Notes under the pieces: model-generated
The model's database searches: none
The model's input: only the letters and a program-made list of their open reading frames with translations
Told to the model about the DNA's origin: nothing
Assembly (NCBI GenBank): GCA_002591745.1
Contig: PDLQ01000004.1
Span: 185,714-249,713 of the forward strand
DNA: 64,000 nt
From: Lewinellaceae bacterium SD302
GTDB taxonomy: Bacteria; Bacteroidota; Bacteroidia; Chitinophagales; Saprospiraceae
Direction of reading: 5' to 3'
Shown: positions 42,993-52,875 of the stretch, piece by piece
Layout of the letters: each line of letters opens with the position of its first letter
Position numbering within the stretch: position 1 is the first letter of the stretch
Made by a program: the position numbers and the translations under genes

Positions 42993-45900
42993 ATGCGCTT
43001 TTTTGCTACCCTATTAATATTGACAAGCTTTACTGTCTACGGCGCTTTGAACGCTCAGCCTGCCTTCACCAACGCTACCAGCCAGCTCTTCTACCAGAAT
43101 ACCTCCAGCGGCGCACCTATCGGCTGTGCGGATATGAATGGCGATGGCCTGGACGATATCGTACATATCTACCGCCCCACGGATATGGTGCGTATCCAGT
43201 ATCAGCAGCCCGGCCAAAATTTTGTTGGCCTGGAAGTGATGGGTAGCACAAGTAATCCCTGGTCTCTGGCCCTGGCGGACGTTAATGCCGATGGCCTGAA
43301 CGATATCTTCTTAGGGCCGGTTGCAAATCCTGAAGTGCTGATCTCTACCGGCGTTCCCGGAGCTTACCTGAAAACTACGCTCAGCCAGTCCGTCTTTTCG
43401 CAAGGGGCCAACTTTTCGGACATTGACGTAGACGGCGATCTGGATCTGTTCGTTTGCCACGACGTAGGTCTTTCTACGCCCTACCGTAACGATGGCAGCG
43501 GCAATTTTACCTACGATCTGAGCCTGATCGCCGCCTACACCAATGGTGATAGTGACAACAGCGGCAACTATGCTACGATCTGGACGGACTACGACAACGA
43601 CGGCGATCAGGATATGTACCTCAGTCGTTGCCGGCAGGGTGCTGGTAATCCGCTGGACCCCCGTCGCATCAACCAGCTCTTTCAAAATGACGGCAATGGT
43701 AACTTCACCGACGTAGCCGAAGCCGCGGGCCTGATGCCCCTGGCCCAAAGCTGGGCGACCGATTTTGCCGATCTGGATAATGATGGCGACCTGGATTGCG
43801 TCATTCTCAACCACGATCAGACGAGTAGAATCTACGAACAAACCAGCCCCGGTCTTTTTACTGACCGTACGATAGAAGTCGGATTGAATGTAAACCCTTT
43901 TACCCCCGGTATTCAGGTCATCATCGAAGATTTTGACAACGATGGCTGGCAAGACCTTGTATTGACGGGTACGAGCGGCGATCTCTTCATGCAGAACCAG
44001 GGTGATTTTACTTTTACATTTCACCACAACGACATCTCCGGGGGGGCTGAACCGATCCACACCGCCGCCGTTGGTGATTTGAACAACGACGGACGCCTGG
44101 ACCTGATCGCCGGGCGAGGCAGCGGGTTCAATGGCACTTCCAGCAGTAATCCTGATGTATTGTTGTTGAATGATAACATTAATGAGAACAATTTCCTCAA
44201 AATCCGTCTGGAAGGGGAGCATAGTAACCGTAATGGGGTCGGTTCCCGACTGGAAGTTTACGGGGATTGGGGTGTACAGGTCCGGGAGGTTCGGGCGGGG
44301 GAGAGTTACGGGATATCCCACTCCCTCACCAAACATTTCGGATTGGGAGAAGCCACGGAAATCGATAGCCTGGCGGTGCGCTGGCCAGACGGTGACCGCT
44401 ACGTTTTTCAGGGTTTGAGCGTTAATACCACTTACCTCATCCCCGAGAGGCCCCAGGAAATTATTTTGACTAGCATAGAAGCAATGATCTGTGAAGGAGA
44501 CACGCTCTTTGCTTTCGGCCAGGTCTTTACTGAAGCCGGGATTTACCAAAATCTGCCCGAATTGATCGAGATAGATACGCTTGCTTTAGTAAGTCTGCAT
44601 CTCGGTTTGTACGAAAGCTCTGCTACTTTGTTAGCCACCCAAATTTGCCAGGGAGAAGACTACCTGGCTCAGGATGGGACCGTTTACTCCTTGGCTATCG
44701 AAGACTTTACTCACCAAAGCGTATTGACCAACCAGAATGGCTGTGATAGTATTATTGAAGAGACGATCACGGTGTTTCCGCTTTTAAATGACACCATGTA
44801 CGTTGACCTGTGCCCGGGCCAGGGGTATCAAACCCAGGATGGAAGTGAAATCTTGAACGTACAAGAAAGCTTTGTATACGAGAGCCTGCTGACCGATCAA
44901 AACGGTTGTGATCGAATCATCACCGAACAAGTGACCGTCTCGCCGGTGTATCAATTCACTTTGGAGAGTAATATTTGTTCGGGTGAGGACTTTATGGCAA
45001 TCGATGGAACCCTGTATGGACAGCTAACGGAATCTTTCGAGCATCTGAATGTTTTGACTACGATGAACGGTTGCGACAGCTTGATCGAAGAGGTAGTGAC
45101 GGTACAACCGACTTTTGTGGACACCCTGGAAGTTTCGATTTGCCAGGGCGAGAACTACGTCGCGCAGGACGGAACCGAATTTCCCAACTCAACCGAAAGC
45201 TTTACCTACCAGAGCGTTCTGACGGGGCAAAACGACTGTGATAGTATCGTTGAAGAGACCGTTACGGTGCTTCCGACATTCTCAAGCGAACTGGAGGCCT
45301 CCATCTGCTCGGCACAAGGTTATGTGGCCCAGGACGGTACTGAGTTTCCGGCACCCGAAGAAAGTTTTGTGTACCAAAGCATATTAACCGCCCAAAACGG
45401 TTGTGACAGTGTCATAACTGAGTCGGTGGAAGTAGTGACTTTTTACGAGTCAACAGAATTTGATACCATATGCTGGAAAAGTGATTACGTAGCCCCGGAC
45501 GGGACGGTTTTCGAAATGGTTCATGCACCCTTTCAGTATATAAGTTACGTAGTTGATACCAACGGCTGTTTCACCGTCATTACGTCGGAAGTGAGCCTGT
45601 ACCCAGGTCCGGTAGTCGGCCACGTACTGGAATTCGCTTGTCCGTTTACTACGCTCGTCTTCAATGACAGCACCTCAGTTTTCGTTGAAGACCGTGACAC
45701 TACTATACACGTAGATGTTCTTGATCAGAACGGTTGCCTGGGGAGTTTGAACTATGATATCATCGTCACCCCCTTTGAATTCATCATTGACGAAACCCCG
45801 ACCTCCCTGCTCTACAGTGGCGTAAACGAGGTTGTACAGTGGGTAGATTGTGACGCCGGTTTCGCGCCCATCGAGGGGGCTACGGACTTCGAATTCTTTC

Positions 45901-46253
45901 CCGCTGCGAACGGCAACTATGCCGTCATCCTTTCCAGGGGAGAATGCATTGATACATCCGATTGCATTAATTTCATTATCACTTCTACCGAAGAACCGAA
46001 CTGGGCCGGGGGACTCAAAATATACCCCAACCCGACCAACGGGCTGCTCTACGTAGAACAACCCGCTTCCGGGCTGGAAACCAATTTTAGTTTAAGGGTT
46101 ACCGATCTGCTCGGTCGCGAAGTTCCGGTAGCGATCACGACCACCGCTAACCAACGCCAAAGGATTGAGTTACCACCCGCCGCCGGTGTTTACCTGCTCA
46201 AAATCACCGATGACCGGGGGCGGAGTACGGTGCGGAGGATAGTGGTCAGGTAA
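42993..46253 (+). CDS. T9SS-secreted FG-GAP/VCBS and ASPIC/UnbV repeat protein
   Basis: 1086 residues with a signal peptide (MRFFATLLILTSFTVYGALNAQ). Residues about 30-400 are FG-GAP/VCBS propeller repeats with calcium-binding-like DxNxDGxxD loops (DMNGDGLDDIV, DVNADGLNDIF, DYDNDGDQDMY, DLDNDGDLDCV, DLNNDGRLDLI). An ASPIC/UnbV domain follows (GVGSRLEVYGDWGVQVREV, LAVRWPDGDRY). Then come about six ~68-aa Cys repeats (CQGENYVAQDGTEFPNSTES, VLTGQNDCDSIVEETVTV) and a type A sorting domain (IYPNPTNGLLYVEQPASG, GVYLLKITDDRG). It is exported through T9SS and cleaved or attached at the surface. Probably binds Ca2+. Motif copy 14 encodes ATLLA. Confidence 0.93.
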   Translation: MRFFATLLILTSFTVYGALNAQPAFTNATSQLFYQNTSSGAPIGCADMNGDGLDDIVHIYRPTDMVRIQYQQPGQNFVGLEVMGSTSNPWSLALADVNADGLNDIFLGPVANPEVLISTGVPGAYLKTTLSQSVFSQGANFSDIDVDGDLDLFVCHDVGLSTPYRNDGSGNFTYDLSLIAAYTNGDSDNSGNYATIWTDYDNDGDQDMYLSRCRQGAGNPLDPRRINQLFQNDGNGNFTDVAEAAGLMPLAQSWATDFADLDNDGDLDCVILNHDQTSRIYEQTSPGLFTDRTIEVGLNVNPFTPGIQVIIEDFDNDGWQDLVLTGTSGDLFMQNQGDFTFTFHHNDISGGAEPIHTAAVGDLNNDGRLDLIAGRGSGFNGTSSSNPDVLLLNDNINENNFLKIRLEGEHSNRNGVGSRLEVYGDWGVQVREVRAGESYGISHSLTKHFGLGEATEIDSLAVRWPDGDRYVFQGLSVNTTYLIPERPQEIILTSIEAMICEGDTLFAFGQVFTEAGIYQNLPELIEIDTLALVSLHLGLYESSATLLATQICQGEDYLAQDGTVYSLAIEDFTHQSVLTNQNGCDSIIEETITVFPLLNDTMYVDLCPGQGYQTQDGSEILNVQESFVYESLLTDQNGCDRIITEQVTVSPVYQFTLESNICSGEDFMAIDGTLYGQLTESFEHLNVLTTMNGCDSLIEEVVTVQPTFVDTLEVSICQGENYVAQDGTEFPNSTESFTYQSVLTGQNDCDSIVEETVTVLPTFSSELEASICSAQGYVAQDGTEFPAPEESFVYQSILTAQNGCDSVITESVEVVTFYESTEFDTICWKSDYVAPDGTVFEMVHAPFQYISYVVDTNGCFTVITSEVSLYPGPVVGHVLEFACPFTTLVFNDSTSVFVEDRDTTIHVDVLDQNGCLGSLNYDIIVTPFEFIIDETPTSLLYSGVNEVVQWVDCDAGFAPIEGATDFEFFPAANGNYAVILSRGECIDTSDCINFIITSTEEPNWAGGLKIYPNPTNGLLYVEQPASGLETNFSLRVTDLLGREVPVAITTTANQRQRIELPPAAGVYLLKITDDRGRSTVRRIVVR
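44622..44630 (+). repeat. GCTACTTTG interspersed motif, copy 14 (intragenic)
   Basis: Long form GCTACTTTGTTAGCCA at the start of the Cys-repeat region, read as Ala-Thr-Leu-Leu-Ala. Confidence 0.85.
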
Positions 46254-46258
46254 AACGA

Positions 46259-46290
46259 CCGGGCCGACCCGAGGATTCGGATCGGCCCGG
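46259..46290. terminator. Bidirectional terminator between convergent T9SS genes
   Basis: A 14-bp stem (CCGGGCCGACCCGA / TCGGATCGGCCCGG, one mismatch) with a 4-nt GGAT loop, 5 bp after the stop at 46253 and 36 bp before the stop at 46327. Confidence 0.8.
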
Positions 46291-46326
46291 CAAAAGCAGA
46301 ATCTCAATGTGGACCGCGGCCAGTGC

Positions 46327-49300
46327 TTACAGCACCACCATTTTACGACTGGCGGAGAACTCACCAATACTCAGTGAGTAGAGTAAAACGCCGGTAGCGC
46401 CCTTTAGCTCGTCTCGCCGTATGTCAAACTGGTTGTATCCAGATCGGGCTTCCAGGGTGCGTTGGAGAAGGAGACGCCCGTCGATGCTTCTCACTTCCAG
46501 CCGGGCCTGGCCGCCGATCGGACTAGTAAAGTTGATCGTCGTCCGCTCGCTCACGGGGTTGGGGCTGTTTTGTGACAGCGAAAAATCACCCGCCATTTCG
46601 TCACCAAAGTCTGCCGTCCATTCCAAACCGAGATCGAGTACCTCACCGGACGCGGAATAGCTTTCCGCCGGCAGTATGCGGTCGCTTACGCTCAGGAAGT
46701 CGCTCAGGCGTCCGTCAGTCCGGGCCTTGAATCGAAGGGTGAAGAGTTCACCGGCCGGCCCGTCGTAGCTGAAGCCGATCAGCCCGGAGGCCAGGTGGTG
46801 GAGGTTGAAGTTACCCGCCTTGGCCAGTTCACCGTTCAACTCGATCATTTGTAGCTCACTACCGGCTTCCAGGCTTCCTTGCCAACCGACCAGGGTTTCG
46901 GTGGAAATGGTCACAGAGTAGTTGTTGCCAGCAACCAGATTTTGGTCGGTCACGAGCAATTTACCCCGGTTGCGTCCGTCGGTATTGCCATTCTGGTAAT
47001 CCCCATCACCTAACGGTACAGCGCCCGTCACGTTACCCATCTCGATGGCCGTAAAGTCGAGTCCGTTCTCGTTGCCTCCAAGATTATTGATAGTGGTGAC
47101 TTCCAGCAGATTTTCTGGGTCGTAGAAACGCCAGCTGTTGGTGTTGGCGAAACTTTGGTCCAGGTCCAGGATCACCCGGCGAATGGCGATGATGTCCAGG
47201 ATATTCACGTTTCCGTCGATGGTGACGTCGGCGGCCAGGTGTTGGAAATCGCTGGTGAACAAGTCCAGCCCCAGGATGTGACGGCTGATCAGGATGATGT
47301 CGGCCGTGGAAACCGTACTCAGGTTGACCTCCGGGTTGTAATCAGGCGTCAGGCTGTAATCTTCACCCAGCGGCAGATCCTGAAACAGGTACTGACCGCC
47401 GGCATTCGTTTGGTCGCTTTCGACCATGGTGCCGGCCAGTTCAATGGTCACGCCGCTCATCGGATCCAGTCCGGGAGTGACGATGCTGCCCGCCAGGGAG
47501 CCGGCGTCCGAACCATTCGTACAGATTCCGGGCTGGTTGGCCTGTACCAATAGCGAGGTTTGGCAAAAACCGGCCAGACCGGTCGCGTCGATGGCGTAAA
47601 TACGGACAACTTGTGGACCTAACAGATCACAGTCGAGCAACAAGCCGGTATCGATCGGGTTGGGAACGAAGCCGGGCTGGCTCGCGTCCTCGTCCAGATA
47701 AATGGCGAATTTAACCGGGCCGGAACAGTCGGATATGCCACTGACTACGAAATCGTTGGCCCAGATGGCGGCCATGCCACCACCGTTTCCATCGGGCATC
47801 AGCGTAGCGGTCAAGCCGTTGATACAGAGCGGAGTGGGGGCTTTGTCGTCAAAAATTTCGATCTCTACGAGTTGGAAAGCCGCGTTGCCGCAACCGTCCG
47901 TTGCCCGCAGTCGTACGGCGTGGCGACCAAAGGGCAGGTCCTCCAGCAATAGTCGGAAATTGCCCGGCGTGGGCTGGGTCAGGCTACTATTGATGCTGCC
48001 GCCGTCGTTGACAAAATCAGACAGGGTGTAAATACCATCCGGTCCGGGATTGATGAATTGGTCCACCTGGAAAGTGGCGCCGATCGCCAGGGAGGTACAA
48101 TCGTCGTCAATACTGAAATCTACGGTGGCATCGGCCAGGCAGTCCCCGTCAATATCACCGCTTTGGACTAACAAAGTAGCAGGGGTAATGGTCGGGGCCA
48201 GATCATCGTAGATCTTGATAAACTGCTGGTAACGGAAAGCACCCCGTTTTCGGTCCTGTCCGTATCCGGCAACGTCGGCCCCCGGAACAACGCCACCGTC
48301 TCCCGTATCCAGATTACCGATCTCGTTGAAGTTCCCCCGGATGAGGTCACGGTCCAGTTGCGCCACGTCGTCGGTTAGGGTATTTCGGTTATTGGGCAAT
48401 ACGTGAACCACCACCACTTCGTTGAGAATACCGTCGTTGTCCGCGTCGCGGGGGACGTTGTAGGGAGAAGACAGCGTACCGTACTCACACCAGTTCAGTA
48501 CTTCGTAGGTGATGCGCAATTTGTAACATTCGTCGGCGGTAGCCACGAAAGTATCGATATCGACGGCAATGGTGAATTCATCGCAGCCATCGGCCTGGGT
48601 GATCACGCCGTTATAATCCGGTTCCACGCAATCGCTGTTCTCTACGTCGGCGGGAAATACAATACTGTAGTCGTGTTCGCCGATAACGTTGATGAATTGA
48701 GCGCAGTTGCCGAGAGATACCAGCCCCTGAGCGTCGGTTACGCTGAAAGTGCGCTGGATGTTGCCCACGCCGCAGCTGTTGCGGTTGTCGAATACGCTCT
48801 GGCTCAAGCTGGTGCCGTCACAGTTGTCCAGAGCCGTCGGCAGGCCGAACCGGGCATTCAACAGAGCGATGGTGCCTTGCGGGTCGGTGGCAAAAGCCAG
48901 GTTCAGGTCCTGGGGGAAATTTTCGTCCAGGTCGGAGCAAGTGAAACTGAGGGGGGCGGGAGGCACGCAGACCGGAGCCGTTTTGTCTTCGATCAGCACG
49001 TCCAGCCAGCAATTGGTGGAGTTTTGACTACCGTCGGTCACTCGCAGGATCACCCGCAGGATGCCCAGGTCGTTGCAGTCCAAATTCAGGGCAGGCACAA
49101 ACTGTCCAATGGGGTTGTCATTGGCATCGGCCCGGGCAATAGCTAGGCTGACCGGTCCGCAATCGTCGGAACTTGCTTGGTTGGCGGTCTGGGCGGTCAG
49201 TATTCCGGTACCCTGGTTATTGAGGCTGATGTTCAGCCCGTTTTCACAAATGGCTACCGGAGCGGTGCGATCACCTATCTCAATTTCTACGTCCACGGAC

Positions 49301-50907
49301 GTAGAATTCCCGCAGGCATCAGTAGCTACGTAGCGCAGTAGGTGAATCCCGCTCGGGATCGGCCCGGCAACGCTATTGACGTTGTAAGGCCCGAAGGGAA
49401 TGGCGAGAGTGTCGCGGTCGGGAAAGACGCGCGCGTTTAAGATTACGTTGGGGTCACAGTTGTCGCTCACGCCGGGGGCGGGAACGGCGAAGAAGCTACT
49501 GCAGTTGCCGCTGTTGGTGGTGAAGAAGAGCGGGCCACTATCCGGAATTCCGTCGAAGTTCAGATCCTGGGTCGGAGCGGTTAGTACCGGGTCGGTGAAG
49601 TCGCCTACTTTGACGAGTTGGGTAAATATTCGCTGGGTATTGCCCTGGCACCAGTCGATGACGGTAAAAGTGCGAACAAATTTATAAGTATTGGCGCAAG
49701 TGGTGATGCGGGGACCGTCCACAAAGATCGCACCGACGTTACACAGTGTCTCGTCCAGGTAAACCGGGCCATTCGGGCCGGGAACGGAAGGGAAGTCGGT
49801 GAGCTGTGGCTGAGGATTCGGGTCACTGAAACTGAATTGGTTACAGCTGTATTCCACGCTCGCCGGTCCGCCCGTCACTTGGTCTAGATCCGGACGGGTC
49901 GTGGTGATCACGTAACTAGCGATCAACGGATCATTTTCGTAGCCGGTGGGGGAGTCGCAGTCGCCGTCGGTAACCGTAAAGTTACGGGTAATGGTCCGGT
50001 TCTGGCAGCTGCCGGAGTTGCTGATAAAATCATTGACGCAAATTTCCACGTCGGAGCAGCCGTCGAAAAACACGGGGAGCCCACCTCCGGCCTGTAGACG
50101 TTGGCCCAGGGCGCTGTTCAGGAAATTGGGCATTAATGGCTGCCCGGTCTGCCCGTCGGCCCGGTAGCAGCGGGAAACGCTGGCCGGAAGTTGATTGACC
50201 GCAATCTCGGCAATGGCATCGCAGTAAAGCAGAGCCGGAGGAGTGGGGAGACTGACCAGGGCAGGGGCGGTCTTATCTTCGGCCTGCACGTAGCCCCAGC
50301 AGCCGGTGAAGTTGGTAATGTCGGGACCGCCGGGCAGGACGACTTCAGTCACCAGGTAGCGGTAAGTGCCGCAGCCATCGACCTGGTTGCCGTTTGATTC
50401 GTCTCCGTCTTCAATCAGAATCTCGAAATTGAAATCGCTCAGGCAATTACCCGCACCGGTAAGGACCATACTGGGCAAAACGGTATCGGTGCAATCTTCT
50501 TCCAGCGTGACGTTGATGGAGGCGATACAAGCCAGATTGCTGACCGTTGACTGGACCGCCAGGTCGAAAGAACAGTCGCTCTCGTTACCGGCCGCGTCAG
50601 TAGCGGTGATGGTAATAACTTCTGTGCCGGGGCTGAGTTGGGTGCCGGGCGCGGGAGTCTGGAGCAAAATAAGATCGGCAGCGGGGGTAGTGTCGTCGGT
50701 GACGGCCACCTGGCCGGTATAATCGGGAACTACGACGGAGCAGGTCGTGGAGCTCGTCGTTAGCGGATTGACGGAAGCCGGGCAATCAGTAAAAACGGGT
50801 GGGGTATTGTCTTGCCCTAAGAGGCCGAATTGACAACAGAATAAGAGGATAAGAGACAGGAGATAGGCTCGGCCCCGTAGGGACCGGCATTGCGGTTGTA
50901 CTAACAT
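46327..50907 (-). CDS. Giant T9SS-secreted HYR-like repeat protein with dockerin-like region
   Basis: 1526 residues from the ATG at 50907 (a TTG two codons upstream is possible). Signal peptide (LLSLILLFCCQFGLLGQ after a short arginine-rich head). Repeated beta-sandwich units with DNTPPVF, DKTAPVC and DRTAPVA starts and CSFDLAV-type cores are HYR/Ig-like (about 25-1130). A CnaB/SdrD-like domain follows (GVTIELAGTMVESDQTNAGG). Next comes a dockerin-type segment (VSTADIILISRHILG; DVTIDGNVNILDIIAIRRVI), then a cohesin-like domain and a type A sorting domain (NSPNPVSERTTINFTSPIGG, ending SASRKMVVL). A surface or matrix protein exported by T9SS. An attenuator-like hairpin precedes it. Confidence 0.92.
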   Translation of the reverse strand: MLVQPQCRSLRGRAYLLSLILLFCCQFGLLGQDNTPPVFTDCPASVNPLTTSSTTCSVVVPDYTGQVAVTDDTTPAADLILLQTPAPGTQLSPGTEVITITATDAAGNESDCSFDLAVQSTVSNLACIASINVTLEEDCTDTVLPSMVLTGAGNCLSDFNFEILIEDGDESNGNQVDGCGTYRYLVTEVVLPGGPDITNFTGCWGYVQAEDKTAPALVSLPTPPALLYCDAIAEIAVNQLPASVSRCYRADGQTGQPLMPNFLNSALGQRLQAGGGLPVFFDGCSDVEICVNDFISNSGSCQNRTITRNFTVTDGDCDSPTGYENDPLIASYVITTTRPDLDQVTGGPASVEYSCNQFSFSDPNPQPQLTDFPSVPGPNGPVYLDETLCNVGAIFVDGPRITTCANTYKFVRTFTVIDWCQGNTQRIFTQLVKVGDFTDPVLTAPTQDLNFDGIPDSGPLFFTTNSGNCSSFFAVPAPGVSDNCDPNVILNARVFPDRDTLAIPFGPYNVNSVAGPIPSGIHLLRYVATDACGNSTSVDVEIEIGDRTAPVAICENGLNISLNNQGTGILTAQTANQASSDDCGPVSLAIARADANDNPIGQFVPALNLDCNDLGILRVILRVTDGSQNSTNCWLDVLIEDKTAPVCVPPAPLSFTCSDLDENFPQDLNLAFATDPQGTIALLNARFGLPTALDNCDGTSLSQSVFDNRNSCGVGNIQRTFSVTDAQGLVSLGNCAQFINVIGEHDYSIVFPADVENSDCVEPDYNGVITQADGCDEFTIAVDIDTFVATADECYKLRITYEVLNWCEYGTLSSPYNVPRDADNDGILNEVVVVHVLPNNRNTLTDDVAQLDRDLIRGNFNEIGNLDTGDGGVVPGADVAGYGQDRKRGAFRYQQFIKIYDDLAPTITPATLLVQSGDIDGDCLADATVDFSIDDDCTSLAIGATFQVDQFINPGPDGIYTLSDFVNDGGSINSSLTQPTPGNFRLLLEDLPFGRHAVRLRATDGCGNAAFQLVEIEIFDDKAPTPLCINGLTATLMPDGNGGGMAAIWANDFVVSGISDCSGPVKFAIYLDEDASQPGFVPNPIDTGLLLDCDLLGPQVVRIYAIDATGLAGFCQTSLLVQANQPGICTNGSDAGSLAGSIVTPGLDPMSGVTIELAGTMVESDQTNAGGQYLFQDLPLGEDYSLTPDYNPEVNLSTVSTADIILISRHILGLDLFTSDFQHLAADVTIDGNVNILDIIAIRRVILDLDQSFANTNSWRFYDPENLLEVTTINNLGGNENGLDFTAIEMGNVTGAVPLGDGDYQNGNTDGRNRGKLLVTDQNLVAGNNYSVTISTETLVGWQGSLEAGSELQMIELNGELAKAGNFNLHHLASGLIGFSYDGPAGELFTLRFKARTDGRLSDFLSVSDRILPAESYSASGEVLDLGLEWTADFGDEMAGDFSLSQNSPNPVSERTTINFTSPIGGQARLEVRSIDGRLLLQRTLEARSGYNQFDIRRDELKGATGVLLYSLSIGEFSASRKMVVL
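48172..48180 (-). repeat. GCTACTTTG interspersed motif, copy 15 (intragenic)
   Basis: Sense-strand copy inside the HYR-like gene (GCTACTTTGTTAGTCC), read as Ala-Thr-Leu-Leu-Val. Confidence 0.85.
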
Positions 50908-51228
50908 GTTCAAATTGGGATTACAAATAAAAAACGCGCGCCTTTATGACCAGGCGCAAGTTCAAGGTTAATGAAATGTGTATGTAAAAGCGTTAGTTGT
51001 AATCAACCGGAATGTTGATGCAAAGCTGCAAATCTTTTTGGAAATGGTGTGTTAAAATTTTTCAGAAAGTTGAAATATTATTCTGGAGTATGGAGCGTTG
51101 GGGGTCGAAGTGGGATAAATACAAGGGAACTGAATGAATTGTCACCCCCTTAATTTTTTCTCGATGGAATCTGGGACGAACAAGCATTTGATCAGTCCGT
51201 TTTAATCGGGTGTTAATAACAAAATATT
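50908..51228. other. 321-bp divergent promoter region
   Basis: AT-rich region between the leftward giant T9SS gene and the rightward GNAT/nitrilase gene. Besides the hairpin at 50929-50957 I see no repeat copy and no exact TAnnTTTG box. The stretch 51021-51070 (CTTTTTGGAAATGG, TTAAAATTTTTCAG) is the most AT-rich part. Confidence 0.4.
50929..50957 (-). promoter_or_regulatory. Intrinsic-terminator-like hairpin in the leader of the giant T9SS gene
   Basis: On the minus strand GCGCCT pairs with AGGCGC around an 8-nt loop and is followed, after CGCG, by six T residues. It lies only about 22 nt before the ATG. The upstream gene is divergent, so there is no transcript for it to terminate except the leader itself; an attenuator is possible. 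Confidence 0.55.
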
Positions 51229-52755
51229 ATGGATAGTGTCGATATCGACAACGTAGAACTTACTTACCTGCTGGCGGAAGACCACGCCGAACTTAAGGCC
51301 GCAATGCTGCGCATTTACGGCCACCTGGAGGATAGTTACTGGAATAAAAAACAGCTCAACAAGCTGATCAAAATTTTTCCTGAGGGGCAAATCGTCATCA
51401 AAGTAAACGGTGTGATGGCCGGGGTAGCACTCTCCATCATCGTTGACTATGATTGTTTCGAAGACCAGCACACCTACCGCGAGATTACCCAGAATTACAC
51501 CTTCGAAACCCACAGTGACGATGGTGATATGCTCTACGGTATCGACGTATTTATCCTGCCGGAATACCGGGGTCTGCGACTGGGCCGGCGTCTGTACGAC
51601 TACCGAAAGGAACTTTGTGAAAAATTGAACCTGAAGGGTATTGCCTTCGGTGGCCGCCTGCCCAATTTCCACAAGTACGCCGGGGAAATGAGCCCCAAAG
51701 CCTACATCGAAAAAGTGAAGCGCAAGGAGATTCACGACCCGGTGCTGAATTTTCAGATCTCCAACGATTTTTTTCCATCCAAAATCATGAAGGGCTATCT
51801 GGAGGGAGACGATGCCTCCAACGAATTCGCCGTGTTGATGGAATGGAAAAACATCTACTACGAACGGCCAAGCAAAAAGGTGGAAAGCCAGAAGACGGTG
51901 GTGCGCCTGGGCCTGATCCAATGGCAGATGCGGCCATACCGGGATTTGGATGAACTAATGGTGCAGGCGGAATATTTCGTTGATGCCGTGTCCGGTTACC
52001 GCTGTGATTTTGCCCTCTTTCCCGAATTTTTCAACGCCCCGCTGATGGCGGAAAACAACCATCTGCCGGAAGCCCGGGCAATTCGTGAATTGGCTAGCCA
52101 TACGCCGGGTATCGTTGAGAAAATGTCGGCCATGTCCATTTCCTACAACATTAACATCATCACGGGGAGTATGCCGGAAATGGTGGAAGACCGCCTGTAC
52201 AACGTCGGGTATATTTGTCACCGCGACGGAAGGGTAGAGCGGTTCGAGAAAATCCACGTCACCCCCGATGAAGCTAAGGTATGGGGGATGCAGGGTGGTC
52301 ACGATCTAAAGACTTTTGAGACGGACTGCGGCAAGATCGGAGTGTTGATCTGTTACGATTCCGAATTTCCTGAACTCAGTCGCTTACTGGCTGATGACGG
52401 AATGGATATTCTTTTTGTGCCTTTTCTGACGGATACCCAGAACGGATACTCCAGAGTCCGCAATTGCGCCCAGGCCCGGGCCATCGAAAACGAATGCTAC
52501 GTAGCCATCGCCGGTAGCGTGGGGAACCTGCCCAACGTACACAATATGGATATTCAGTTCGCCCAGTCCATGGTGTTCACTCCCTGTGATTTCGCCTTTC
52601 CCTCCAACGGGATCAAAGCCGAAGCAACCCCGAACACGGAGATGATCCTGATCGCCGACGTGGACCTCAGCCTCCTGCGGGAACTCCACCAGTTCGGTGC
52701 GGTTACCAATCTGAAAGACCGGCGCACGGACGTTTACGAACTGAGAAAAAAATAA
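51229..52755 (+). CDS. GNAT acetyltransferase fused to a carbon-nitrogen hydrolase
   Basis: 508 residues. Residues about 8-215 are a GNAT fold with the acetyl-CoA pyrophosphate loop in PEYRGLRLGRRLY (111-123). Residues about 225-508 are a nitrilase-superfamily domain with the Glu-Lys-Cys triad at E266 (LFPEFF), K341 (FEKIHV) and C375 (LICYDSEFPE). Such fusions are known in bacteria, and the hydrolase half resembles amidases acting on N-carbamoyl or omega-amide substrates. A plausible but unproven reading is acylation and deacylation steps on one amine-containing metabolite. The gene has its own ATG and ends 120 bp before a small basic protein. Confidence 0.93.
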   Translation: MDSVDIDNVELTYLLAEDHAELKAAMLRIYGHLEDSYWNKKQLNKLIKIFPEGQIVIKVNGVMAGVALSIIVDYDCFEDQHTYREITQNYTFETHSDDGDMLYGIDVFILPEYRGLRLGRRLYDYRKELCEKLNLKGIAFGGRLPNFHKYAGEMSPKAYIEKVKRKEIHDPVLNFQISNDFFPSKIMKGYLEGDDASNEFAVLMEWKNIYYERPSKKVESQKTVVRLGLIQWQMRPYRDLDELMVQAEYFVDAVSGYRCDFALFPEFFNAPLMAENNHLPEARAIRELASHTPGIVEKMSAMSISYNINIITGSMPEMVEDRLYNVGYICHRDGRVERFEKIHVTPDEAKVWGMQGGHDLKTFETDCGKIGVLICYDSEFPELSRLLADDGMDILFVPFLTDTQNGYSRVRNCAQARAIENECYVAIAGSVGNLPNVHNMDIQFAQSMVFTPCDFAFPSNGIKAEATPNTEMILIADVDLSLLRELHQFGAVTNLKDRRTDVYELRKK

Positions 52756-52822
52756 TTTACTTTTTAAGTGACGCTTTTCCGGCGGCGGAGTCTTTAGAGA
52801 AACCAACCACAAAATTTCTGGT

Positions 52823-52851
52823 TTTGCCGGAGCAATCCGGGGTTAATTTTC
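52823..52851 (+). promoter_or_regulatory. Putative promoter of the small basic protein gene
   Basis: TTTG at 52823-52826, 17 bp, then TAATTTTC at 52844-52851. This resembles TTTG-N-TAnnTTTG with the last base changed. It lies 24 bp upstream of the ATG at 52876. Confidence 0.35.
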
Positions 52852-52875
52852 AGTAACTCTTAAATCATTTTCTAA

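Noticed and set aside
43311..44549. 412-aa frame on the minus strand
   Set aside because: Antisense to the FG-GAP/VCBS gene and rich in residues mirrored from its calcium-loop codons; no domain or start-site support.
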